Source of the DNA: an uncultured Oxalicibacterium sp.
GTDB lineage: Bacteria; Pseudomonadota; Gammaproteobacteria; Burkholderiales; Burkholderiaceae_D
Assembly: GCF_913776015.1 (NCBI RefSeq)
Contig: NZ_CAJYMD010000010.1
Location: 1-64,000, forward strand
Reading direction: 5' to 3'
DNA length: 64,000 nucleotides
The notes below the pieces were generated by a model. That model saw only the letters and a program-made list of their open reading frames with translations. It was not told where the DNA came from and ran no database searches. How positions within the stretch are numbered: position 1 is the stretch's first letter; each line of letters begins with the position of its first letter. Shown here piece by piece: positions 24,749 through 32,110 of this stretch. The translations under genes were made by a program, and so were the position numbers.

Positions 24749-26229
24749 GATTGTTTCGCCTTGTGAATATTGTCGGGGGCTGGATGGTTCGGTGACGCCA
24801 TATCGGGCACTGCTTGCGGCGGCAAGCCACCGCCCAATGCGAGCATGAGCTCGGCATGTTCTTCGAGCTGGCGTGCCTGCAGACGTACCTGTTCCTGCTG
24901 GCGCGCCAGCAAATTAATTTCGCTTTCAATCAGGACCAGATAATCCGTCATGCCGGCAGCGACGCCCTTGGCTGCCAGTTCACGCGCGCGGCAGGCCGTA
25001 GCCAGCGCTGTATCGTTAAGCTCGCGCTGCTTGACGACCGACTGCACGGCAACCAGGCGATCGGTCACACTTTCCAAAGCCTTTAACAAGGTACTGTTAT
25101 AGCGTTCGACCGCAGCATCGTAAGCAGCGGTATTGGCGCCAAGGTTGGCACGCAAGGCACCACCATCGAAAATCGGCAGGGAAATCGCCGGGCCGACACC
25201 GCGTATCGACGATTCGCCACTGAGAAAGCGTGAAAAGCCGATCGCCTGAAAACCGATGAATGCCTTCAGATCGATATCCGGATAAAAGGCGGCACGTGCC
25301 ACACTGATTTGTTGCGATGCGGCTTCCACGCCCCAGCGACTGGCGACGACATCGGGACGGCGACCGATCAAATCGGCAGGCAATGTCGAAGGAAGTGCTG
25401 TCTGCACGGTTTGCAATTGCAGATGCGGACGATCGATCTGTGCTCCCGCTCCAGGCCCCTGCCCGCTCAGAACGGCAAGCTGGTTGCGCAACACCGTGAT
25501 ACGCTCTTCGCATTGCTCGATTTCCAGCGCCAGCGGCGGCAAGGTCGCTTCCAGTTGGGTGACATCGACTTCACTGACCAGCCCTGCCTGCAATCGTTTG
25601 CGCACGACGTCGAGGGCCTGGTTGCGATGGGCCAGACGTTCTTCAGCCATGTCCCTGAGTGCAAACTGCAGCGACAATTCCACATAGGCATGCGTCACCG
25701 CCTGTTCCAGCGTTAATGAAGCCAGTTGCGTCTCTGCATCGGCCAACTGCTTTTGCGCCAGCGAGGCGGCCAGCGCGTGATGATGCTTGCCCCACAGATC
25801 GAGATCGTAGCCGGCTTGCAGAGCCAGACGGTTGTACCAGGCGTAGTTGCCGGCTTCCGGTGCGGGAATGAAGTCATGCTCGGAGAAAAGCTGGCGATCA
25901 AGAGAGGCCACGGCCGCAACATGCGGTTTGCCATCGGCATCGGTACGCTCGACCAGCGCTGCTGCCTGACGACCACGGGCAGCAACTTCCCGCAATCCCG
26001 GGTTGTCCTGCAACGCGCGAGCCATCAGTGCATCGAGTTGCGTGTCGCCATAGATCTGCCACCACTTTTCATTGGGCCATGAAGCCTCTGCAGCAGACTT
26101 GCTTATGTTCTGGGCATCAAACGCCATGTCGGCCGCCTGCAATGGCGACGACTGCGGTGCAATGCCTGCGCTGCTGGCGCAACCAGCCAGTACGACACAG
26201 GCAAGAATGGTGTTAGCGAAGTTTTTCAT
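24745..26229 (-). CDS. Outer-membrane efflux lipoprotein, NodT/OprM type
   Basis: 494 residues with a lipoprotein signal ending in LAGC (C17). Two OEP repeats follow, with DTQLDALMARALQDNPGL and LIGRRPDVVASRWGVEAA, hallmark segments of TolC-like NodT factors. It forms the trimeric outer-membrane channel of the tripartite pump completed by the FUSC and HlyD proteins. It is the first gene of the operon. Confidence 0.92.
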   Translation of the reverse strand: MKNFANTILACVVLAGCASSAGIAPQSSPLQAADMAFDAQNISKSAAEASWPNEKWWQIYGDTQLDALMARALQDNPGLREVAARGRQAAALVERTDADGKPHVAAVASLDRQLFSEHDFIPAPEAGNYAWYNRLALQAGYDLDLWGKHHHALAASLAQKQLADAETQLASLTLEQAVTHAYVELSLQFALRDMAEERLAHRNQALDVVRKRLQAGLVSEVDVTQLEATLPPLALEIEQCEERITVLRNQLAVLSGQGPGAGAQIDRPHLQLQTVQTALPSTLPADLIGRRPDVVASRWGVEAASQQISVARAAFYPDIDLKAFIGFQAIGFSRFLSGESSIRGVGPAISLPIFDGGALRANLGANTAAYDAAVERYNSTLLKALESVTDRLVAVQSVVKQRELNDTALATACRARELAAKGVAAGMTDYLVLIESEINLLARQQEQVRLQARQLEEHAELMLALGGGLPPQAVPDMASPNHPAPDNIHKAKQS

Positions 26230-26263
26230 GGCAAATCCGTTGAATCAGGTATTTATTTTACTT

Positions 26264-26275
26264 TAAAATATTTTA
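26264..26275. promoter_or_regulatory. AT-rich palindrome upstream of efflux operon
   Basis: TAAAATATTTTA is a perfect 12-bp palindrome, 35 bases before the first start codon of the operon. It lies inside a longer AT-rich stretch with TACT/AGTA flanks. MarR proteins often bind such sites; assignment is inference. Confidence 0.45.
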
Positions 26276-26336
26276 TTAGTAAATCAAATGCTTTTTTGCG
26301 TTGCATTTCTGTTTTGGCCATGATCAAGCACGAAAA

Positions 26337-26365
26337 AAGCCGGTTGATACAAAATCAACCGGCTT
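26337..26365 (-). terminator. Rho-independent terminator of the DUF378 locus
   Basis: On the minus strand a 12-bp perfect stem AAGCCGGTTGAT / ATCAACCGGCTT with a 5-base loop is followed by a run of T. It lies 20 bases after the DUF378 stop. Confidence 0.85.
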
Positions 26366-26384
26366 CGCATTCGAACGGCAAGCT

Positions 26385-26683
26385 TTAGTTCGGCATATTT
26401 TCAGTTGGCGGTGAACTTCCCGATAGACGGATACAGGTATAGATTGCGTAGAGTCCGGCTACACCCACGGCGAGATAGACAGGGCGCGCCAGCACTGTCA
26501 TCTCGCCGCAAATCAAAGCCACCAGATCGATGTTCATCAATCCGATCAGCCCCAATTCACTTCGCCGACAATCAGCAACGTCATTGCCAGCCAATCAGCG
26601 GCCGTAAGATGACGCAGGCTTGCACTCGCACGTCGATAAGCTACTTTACGCCGTTCGATTCCGGGATTGTTGATTATTGTCAT
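26385..26683 (-). pseudogene. DUF378 membrane protein gene broken by a -1 frameshift
   Basis: Frame 1 opens at ATG 26683 and encodes MTIINNPGIERRKVAYRR... up to LLIVGEVNWG, then meets TGA. The continuation LIGLMNIDLVALICGEMT, typical of DUF378 (YuzA-like), is in the next frame and runs to TAA 26385. The locus is 299 bases, one short of 100 codons. The break falls at a GGGG tract (CCCC at 26550-26553), as expected from loss of one G. Together the frames give a 99-residue two-helix membrane protein. It could be real inactivation, programmed shifting, or a sequencing error. Confidence 0.75.
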
Positions 26684-26929
26684 GACATCCCCATTTCGCC
26701 GAAGGAATGGAGGAAAACCGCATTTTTATACACTGCCGTATCGGCGATACGCTGACCGTATGAAAGACATGATTCCATAGTCAAGTATTCATTTCGCGTA
26801 GGACAAATCCACAAATTCGAGTCAGAATGACATTGCATCGTTTTACTTCTGACATGCGTCGCATAACAGAAGGAACGATTCTGTTCCGCCAGCCTCATAC
26901 TGGCAGGACCATTTTTTGGGAGATCGTGC
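26684..26929. other. Region between DUF378 and hpf
   Basis: These 246 bases hold the upstream regions of the divergent DUF378 and hpf genes. No clear promoter hexamers or gene were found. A near sigma-54 motif at 26901-26917 lacks the -12 GC. Confidence 0.4.
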
Positions 26930-27283
26930 ATGAACATCTTGATAACCGGACATCACCTCGATTTGACACCTGCCATTCGCAGTCATGTCGAAAGCAAACT
27001 GGAGCGCATCACCCGCCATTTCGATAAGATCACCGAGATCGAAGTCATCCTTAGTGTCGATACGCTACCGCAGAAGGAAATGCGCCAGCGCGCTGAAGTC
27101 AATCTGCGCCTGAAGGGTGAGACACTGCATGCCGAAGATTCTGCGCAGGATCTGTACGCGGCCATTGATGGCGTGATTGAAAAACTGGATCGTCAGGTTC
27201 TGAAGGTCAAAGGCAAAATCAAGGATCACCGCCACGACAGCGTCAAGCGCATGGAAGACACGACGACGGTTGGCGACGACTGA
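26930..27283 (+). CDS. hpf: Ribosome hibernation promoting factor (HPF/RaiA family)
   Basis: 117 residues, beginning MNILITGHHLDLTPAIRSHV and continuing with the beta-alpha fold ending DLYAAIDGVIEKLDRQV. This short form binds the 30S decoding region and promotes ribosome dimerisation in stationary phase. GGGAG precedes the ATG by about 9 bases. It stands alone here rather than behind rpoN, the common context in proteobacteria. A good terminator follows. Confidence 0.9.
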   Translation: MNILITGHHLDLTPAIRSHVESKLERITRHFDKITEIEVILSVDTLPQKEMRQRAEVNLRLKGETLHAEDSAQDLYAAIDGVIEKLDRQVLKVKGKIKDHRHDSVKRMEDTTTVGDD

Positions 27284-27304
27284 CGTTTTCGTCCTATAGC
27301 GTAA

Positions 27305-27336
27305 CAAAGGCATCTTCTGCAAGGAAGATGCCTTTG
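27305..27336 (+). terminator. Terminator after hpf
   Basis: CAAAGGCATCTTC (27305-27317) pairs perfectly over 13 bp with GAAGATGCCTTTG (27324-27336), followed by a T/G-rich tail. Confidence 0.7.
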
Positions 27337-27375
27337 TTGTTGGTGGAAAACTTTACGCGATGAAATTAACTTCGC

Positions 27376-28278
27376 TCACCTACCTCGTGAAGACATCACA
27401 ATGCCGCCAACGATGAGCAAAAACGCGACGGCATGGTAGACATGCGGTGCCTCGCCAAGAAAAGCGGATGACATGATCGCTGCAAACAAGGGCGTGAGAT
27501 TGCTGAAAAAACCGGCCACAGTCGGCCCAACACGCTGCACGCCAAGCCCCCAGCAGCGCAAGGCAATAATCGCAGGCCCTACTGCCACGAAGGCCAAGGC
27601 GGCAATCAGCGGCCATCCCCATTCCACAGGCTGCGCGCCCATCCATTGCTCGGTTCCGGCAAACAATCCCGACCACACTGCACCAAACGCCACCTGCGCC
27701 AACAGAAATGCTGCCCAGTCTGTACGAATGGCCGGGGGATCATGCGGCAGCGTGAGCAACCAGCTATAGAACGACCAGACAATGGCTGCTGCGATCATCA
27801 GCAAATCGCCGGGCACCAGCCGTAACGCCAGCAAAACATGCCAGTCGCCACGGGATAGCACAAGCAAGACACCGGCAATCGACAACAAGGCACCGCCGAT
27901 CTGACGACGCGAAATCGTGCCGCCAAAGAACAAGGCGCCGACCAGGATCATCCAGACCGGCATGCTGGCAGCGACCAAAGTGACATTAATCGGAGAAGAA
28001 GTCTTGAGCGCCAGATACTGCAGCGTGTTGTACAGACCGACGCCGAGCAATCCCAACAAGGAAAACCGTCGCCATGCCTGCCACATGCCGCTGTTGCATC
28101 GAAAAATCCACGACGCCAGTGGCAACAGAATCAGCATTGCCAATGACCAGCGCAAACAATTCAACAAAACCGGCGGTACCAATTCGTGCACAGCACGACC
28201 GACGATGGCATTGCCAGCCCACATGACGGGCGCAATCGTCAGCAGCAGAATGGTGGAAGGAGAAAGCCGCTTATCCAA
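27376..28278 (-). CDS. EamA/DMT family transporter
   Basis: 300 residues with ten predicted membrane helices in two EamA repeats. The first has MWAGNAIVGRAVHELVPPV and the second WSFYSWLLTLP and VGPAIIALRCWGLGVQ. These inner-membrane proteins export metabolites such as amino acids; the substrate is unknown. It is monocistronic, convergent with hpf. Confidence 0.88.
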   Translation of the reverse strand: MDKRLSPSTILLLTIAPVMWAGNAIVGRAVHELVPPVLLNCLRWSLAMLILLPLASWIFRCNSGMWQAWRRFSLLGLLGVGLYNTLQYLALKTSSPINVTLVAASMPVWMILVGALFFGGTISRRQIGGALLSIAGVLLVLSRGDWHVLLALRLVPGDLLMIAAAIVWSFYSWLLTLPHDPPAIRTDWAAFLLAQVAFGAVWSGLFAGTEQWMGAQPVEWGWPLIAALAFVAVGPAIIALRCWGLGVQRVGPTVAGFFSNLTPLFAAIMSSAFLGEAPHVYHAVAFLLIVGGIVMSSRGR

Positions 28279-28429
28279 GACGCCGCCTGATGTTGTCGGC
28301 AGTACATACCTTGCAGAAGACGTACATTCCCCTGCATCTAATCCTATTCACCACTACTCCACCACTTTCATTCATCAAATGACATTCTAGTGCAGTGGCT
28401 GAGCGGAGTGGACTTCGCAATGCCTTCGC

Positions 28430-28822
28430 TCATGGATGCTGATAGCGATATTCCTGCGTCAGTCCGCCAAAACCATACGTCGCTGCACGCACATCCTCGA
28501 CATGGATGTAACTTTCCTCGTGCAGATTGCCGAGAATGTGGGCAAAGCCGGCATAGGCTTCACGAATGTAGCGCGCCTTTTCATCCTTGGTATTCGTTTC
28601 GTCGGTCACCTTGATGTCGAAATAGAAGCTGTTCTTACCTTGCTCGCTCAAGAGTTTGCCACCCACGAACCAGCTGTCACGTGCGATGTAATCGATCGCA
28701 ATGGCAGTCACTTCCGGCTTCTTGCCAAGAATACGTGTCGTCAAATCCAGTAGCATCTCGGCGATTTGCTGTGTCGTTTCGGTGTTTTTCTCTCCGCTGA
28801 CTTTCACATTAAGAATAGGCAT
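28430..28822 (-). CDS. Tautomerase superfamily protein (4-oxalocrotonate tautomerase-like)
   Basis: 130 residues from ATG 28822 (MPILNVKVSGEKN). Pro2 becomes the N-terminal catalytic base after Met removal, the defining feature of the superfamily. The length is about twice that of a classical 4-OT subunit, suggesting a fused or elongated member. GAGG stands 9 bases before ATG. The marR gene lies just upstream on the same strand; the palindrome 28836-28853 lies between them. Confidence 0.78.
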   Translation of the reverse strand: MPILNVKVSGEKNTETTQQIAEMLLDLTTRILGKKPEVTAIAIDYIARDSWFVGGKLLSEQGKNSFYFDIKVTDETNTKDEKARYIREAYAGFAHILGNLHEESYIHVEDVRAATYGFGGLTQEYRYQHP

Positions 28823-28835
28823 GACAATCCTCATT

Positions 28836-28853
28836 TAGTTTTATATACAACTA
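28836..28853. promoter_or_regulatory. Candidate MarR operator between marR and tautomerase gene
   Basis: TAGTTTTATATACAACTA is a near-perfect 18-bp palindrome (16 of 18 positions symmetric). It sits 14 bases before the tautomerase start. Its half TAGTTnnATATA also occurs at 29295-29306 in front of marR, pointing to a shared regulator. Confidence 0.55.
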
Positions 28854-28867
28854 TTTATGCAAAAAAA

Positions 28868-29284
28868 TCATTCGAGAATGGCGCGTGTCTTTTTCAGCTT
28901 GCTGACGGTGTCCTCGAACTGATCCACCTGGAGCGCTTTCTTCAAGCGTCGCGTTACCTCACCGCTGGCCATATTCAATCCTTCCTTGATACTGGCAGCT
29001 GCGGTAGTCGGTTCGATCGCTGCTTCCCTGCCATCGCGCTCGGTCGCCCGACGTTCCAGAAAACCAAGTTTCTGCAAACCGTCGAGTGTGCGGCTGGCCG
29101 TCGAGCGAGAAATCGCCAGTTCTTCCGCCAGTTCACTTTGCAACAGACCGGGACGTGCCAGCACTACGCGCAACATGAACGCTTGCGATGGCGTCAAGCC
29201 AAAAGGCTTGAATGCCGTTGCCCATTCACGCTCCAGCAAACGTGCCAGCGCGGTCGTATTGAAGTAAAGGCAGTGATCGAACAT
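28868..29284 (-). CDS. MarR family transcriptional regulator
   Basis: 138 residues. The winged helix holds LLQSELAEELAISRSTASRTLDGLQKLG and the wing ERRATERDGREAAIEPT. It forms a minus-strand pair with the tautomerase gene and probably controls it. A -10 that ends only 6 bases before the ATG suggests a leaderless or nearly leaderless mRNA. Confidence 0.88.
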   Translation of the reverse strand: MFDHCLYFNTTALARLLEREWATAFKPFGLTPSQAFMLRVVLARPGLLQSELAEELAISRSTASRTLDGLQKLGFLERRATERDGREAAIEPTTAAASIKEGLNMASGEVTRRLKKALQVDQFEDTVSKLKKTRAILE

Positions 29285-29290
29285 GCAGCA

Positions 29291-29319
29291 ATACTAGTTC
29301 AATATAATTCGCTATGCAA
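29291..29319 (-). promoter_or_regulatory. marR promoter overlapped by a TAG-N-CTA operator
   Basis: Read on the minus strand, TTGCAT (29314-29319) and TAGTAT (29291-29296) are separated by 17 bases. The dyad TAGTTCAATATAATTCGCTA (29295-29314) fills the spacer. It shares TAGTTnnATATA with the palindrome at 28836. Repressor bound here would cover the promoter. Confidence 0.5.
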
Positions 29320-29332
29320 TCAATATTTGATT

Positions 29333-29548
29333 TCAATGATGATGCGACCAGGTGCCATCGGTGGACGCCAGATAGGATTCGACGGCCTCTTTTTGTCCGG
29401 TTGCATAACGGCGAACTTCACCGCAATCGCAAATGCCCATGTATGGCTGTATATGCGAGCACGCAGAGACTTTTTGCAAAAACACTTTGACGGACTTCTG
29501 GCATTGCGTGCATTTGAACGTCAGGATTCGAGCAGGTTTGTTAGTCAT
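29333..29548 (-). CDS. Small putative zinc-ribbon protein
   Basis: 71 residues. C13-x2-C16, C30 and C40-x-C42 could coordinate a metal, as in a short zinc ribbon. The C-terminus ends in WSHHH. No family is recognised and no good Shine-Dalgarno precedes ATG 29548. It lies between marR and the methyltransferase gene, all on the minus strand, so it may be read through from the latter. Confidence 0.5.
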   Translation of the reverse strand: MTNKPARILTFKCTQCQKSVKVFLQKVSACSHIQPYMGICDCGEVRRYATGQKEAVESYLASTDGTWSHHH

Positions 29549-29570
29549 GATGAAAAGGAAAAAAGGTAAA

Positions 29571-30719
29571 TCAGGCTATGCCGAGGCGCCACAGCGAAGT
29601 GACTTCTCTTGAGCGTGCCGCATGGAGGAGATCGCTGACATCGGTTGCACGACCATGCACGGGGCGCGTATCCATCCGGTCGATCACCTTGAGTCCAGCC
29701 GTGGTGATCATGTCCAGCAAGGTTTGGCGCGAGCGCAATTGCAGATGTTCTGCCAGATCCGAAAGAATCAGCCACCCCTCGCCTTGCGGTTCCAGATGCG
29801 CGGCGAGCCCATCGAGAAATCCGCGCAACATGCGACTGTCCGGATCGTAAATCGCATGTTCAATTGCTGCATTCGGGCGTGCCGGCAACCACGGCGGATT
29901 ACAAACGATCAACGGTGCCCTTCCTGCTGGGAAAAGATCGGCTTCGATGAGTTCGACTTGATCGGTATAGTGCAGACGCGCGACATTGGCGTTGGCACAA
30001 GCCAGGGCACGCGCATCGCAATCCGTTGCCACAATCTTGTCAACACCTCGCTTTGCCAGTAACGCCGCAATCACGCCGGTGCCGGTACCAATATCGAAGG
30101 CCAACTTGGTACTCGGCAGCGACGCTTGCGCAATCAAATTCAGATATTCGCCACGTACCGGAGAAAACACGCCATAGCAAGGATGAATACGTGCACCAAG
30201 TGTAGCAATCTCGACACCCTTCCGATGCCATTCGTGCGCACCGATCAACCCGAGAATTTCGCGCAATGACACGACGTAAGGCGTATCGACGGCGCCATAC
30301 GCTTCCAGACAGGCTTCACGAATGACAGGCGCGCGGCGCAACGCCAGCTTGTGATCGGCATCGACTTCCATCAATAGCATGCCGAGCGTACGTGCCCGTT
30401 GCGCCTGCGCCTGCCGATGCAAATTGAATGCATCGCGCGGATCATCCGACGTTTTACGCGGCTTGCGTTCGATACGTCGTGTCATCGCCTGCAACAACTG
30501 GCGCGCATTTTGATAGTCCCCGCGCCACAGCAAACCGGTTCCTTCCGACGCCAACCGAAATGCCGTATCGGCCGTCAAAGTATCGTCTACCGATAACAAG
30601 CGTTTTGGTGGCTTGATACCGCTTTCGGATTGCCAGCGCACAGTACGTTCGACCTCTCCTTCATGCCAGGAAATCGTGGAAACGTCGTTTGCGGCATGCT
30701 GGTCGGCAGAAACTGTCAT
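29571..30719 (-). CDS. Class I SAM-dependent methyltransferase
   Basis: 382 residues from ATG 30719 (TTG 30767 and ATG 30749 are alternatives). The second half is a Rossmann methyltransferase with motif I FDIGTGTGVIAALLAK and the motif IV VCNPPW, as in HemK/PrmC and RsmC-like N-methyltransferases. The N-terminal 150 residues are an extra helical domain of unknown role. The target, RNA or protein, cannot be told. Confidence 0.8.
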   Translation of the reverse strand: MTVSADQHAANDVSTISWHEGEVERTVRWQSESGIKPPKRLLSVDDTLTADTAFRLASEGTGLLWRGDYQNARQLLQAMTRRIERKPRKTSDDPRDAFNLHRQAQAQRARTLGMLLMEVDADHKLALRRAPVIREACLEAYGAVDTPYVVSLREILGLIGAHEWHRKGVEIATLGARIHPCYGVFSPVRGEYLNLIAQASLPSTKLAFDIGTGTGVIAALLAKRGVDKIVATDCDARALACANANVARLHYTDQVELIEADLFPAGRAPLIVCNPPWLPARPNAAIEHAIYDPDSRMLRGFLDGLAAHLEPQGEGWLILSDLAEHLQLRSRQTLLDMITTAGLKVIDRMDTRPVHGRATDVSDLLHAARSREVTSLWRLGIA

Positions 30720-31037
30720 GAATAAAGGTAGGAACAAAGAAGGCAGCATTGTGGACCAAGGCGGCAATTTAGGGAAATCCCGCCAGAAACCATGTCATAT
30801 CGTGCAAAAGTGCTTTCGATATGGCGCTTGCAGGCGGCGTCTGAACATGGGAATAACAGCAATGTTATCATTTTGAAAATTATGTAGCGGCGTCGGGCAT
30901 CCCTTTTGTGTCTTTACCATCAAGCTAACAGCAAATGAAATGCCGCTCTATTTCCTGAATGCAATCCTATAAGCACGTGCGACAATCGGCCTTACTCTGC
31001 CCTTACCTCGTTTAAGACGAGGTCATCAATCTGACAG
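30720..31037. promoter_or_regulatory. Divergent upstream region of methyltransferase and second cbpA-like gene
   Basis: These 318 bases contain a perfect dyad ATAACA-GCAA-TGTTAT at 30853-30868 and a hairpin ACCTCGT-TTAAG-ACGAGGT at 31005-31023. The right arm of the hairpin holds a GAGG that lies about 15 bases before the ATG at 31038. No sigma-32 match as good as that of cbpA was found. Confidence 0.45.
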
Positions 31038-31985
31038 ATGAAATTCAAGGATTACTACGCCACTCTTGGCATTACGCGCAATGCCACGCCGGAGGCCATT
31101 AAAAAGGCCTACCGAAAATTGGCACGCCAGTACCATCCGGATATCAGTCGCGAGCCGTTGGCAGAATTGCGATTCAAGGAAGTCGGCGAAGCATACGCAA
31201 TCCTGCGTGATCCTGAAAAGCGTTTTCAGTACGACCAAACCTACGCTCCCTACGCAGCGCAGGAAGAAGCCCCCGCGCCACGTGCCAGCCGCAGTTATGG
31301 CGACACATCCCGCCCTACCAATGCGAACGCACGTCCGGGCGAAGAGAACTTTGGCAACATCCTCGACGAAATGCTGCGCCGCCCCGGTAATGAAGCGCCA
31401 AAGACACGCGGCTTGCATGTGCACGGCAACGATCAGCGAGCCAAGGTACAGATCGATCTGGAAGACAGTTTCCGCGGTGCCGTTCGCAGCATTTCGATTC
31501 CCACTTACGTAACGGACAATGACGGCATGCCGATGGTCGGCAAACGCATGCTCAAGGTCAGCATTCCCCGTGGCATCCGCGGCGGGCAGGTATTGCGCCT
31601 CGCCGGACAGGGCCACGCAGGCATCGGTGATGGCAAGCCCGGCGATCTGTATCTGGAGGTGGTGATCCGCCCGCATCGGCAATTCCGCATCGACGGACGC
31701 GATCTCTACGTCGATGTGCCCCTGACAGCACAGGCGGCAGCCGATGGCACCTCGGTTGAAGTCCCGACGCCGGAAGGCACAATCCAGTTGTTTGTACCGG
31801 CTGGATCCAGCGCCGGTCGCAAACTGCGTGTACGTGGCAAAGGCATTCCTGGCGATCCAGCCGGGGATCTGTATGCCGTCATCACGACAGCATCCGTCCC
31901 ATTGCATACGGCAATGGCCAAGCGCGCCTATCGTGCGCTCAAGGCTGCATTCGATTTTTCACCGCGAACCAATTCCGATCGTTGA
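31038..31985 (+). CDS. Second DnaJ/CbpA-like co-chaperone
   Basis: 315 residues. The J-domain has HPD at 33-35 (RQYHPDISREP). The linker lacks the glycine-rich stretch of the 19571 paralogue; it is instead Ala/Pro/Arg/Asn-rich. Two DnaJ C-terminal beta domains follow without a zinc finger. It shares MKFKDYY at the start and GDLYLEV in the C-terminal part with its paralogue, so the two are duplicates. No cbpM-like gene follows. Confidence 0.9.
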   Translation: MKFKDYYATLGITRNATPEAIKKAYRKLARQYHPDISREPLAELRFKEVGEAYAILRDPEKRFQYDQTYAPYAAQEEAPAPRASRSYGDTSRPTNANARPGEENFGNILDEMLRRPGNEAPKTRGLHVHGNDQRAKVQIDLEDSFRGAVRSISIPTYVTDNDGMPMVGKRMLKVSIPRGIRGGQVLRLAGQGHAGIGDGKPGDLYLEVVIRPHRQFRIDGRDLYVDVPLTAQAAADGTSVEVPTPEGTIQLFVPAGSSAGRKLRVRGKGIPGDPAGDLYAVITTASVPLHTAMAKRAYRALKAAFDFSPRTNSDR

Positions 31986-32000
31986 TGCCTGACAGGCATC
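31984..32000 (+). terminator. Hairpin at the stop of the second cbpA-like gene
   Basis: GATGCCT (31984-31990) pairs with AGGCATC (31994-32000) across GAC, with a short GTCTTT tail. It overlaps the TGA stop. Termination is likely weak. Confidence 0.45.
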
Positions 32001-32110
32001 GTCTTTACACACTCGAATTTGTGCAGATGACGCTCAGGCCGAATGCAAACTGACGTTATACTTGCCGCAGAGACTCATCAAATTCAACAACAAAAACAGA
32101 AAAGATCTAC

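Noticed and set aside
26650-26665. tRNA T-loop-like GTTCGATTCC
   Set aside because: No acceptor stem, anticodon arm or cloverleaf can be built around it; it is in the DUF378 coding region.
26901-26917. Sigma-54-like motif before hpf
   Set aside because: TGGCAGG matches the -24 element but the -12 element reads TTTT in place of TTGC.
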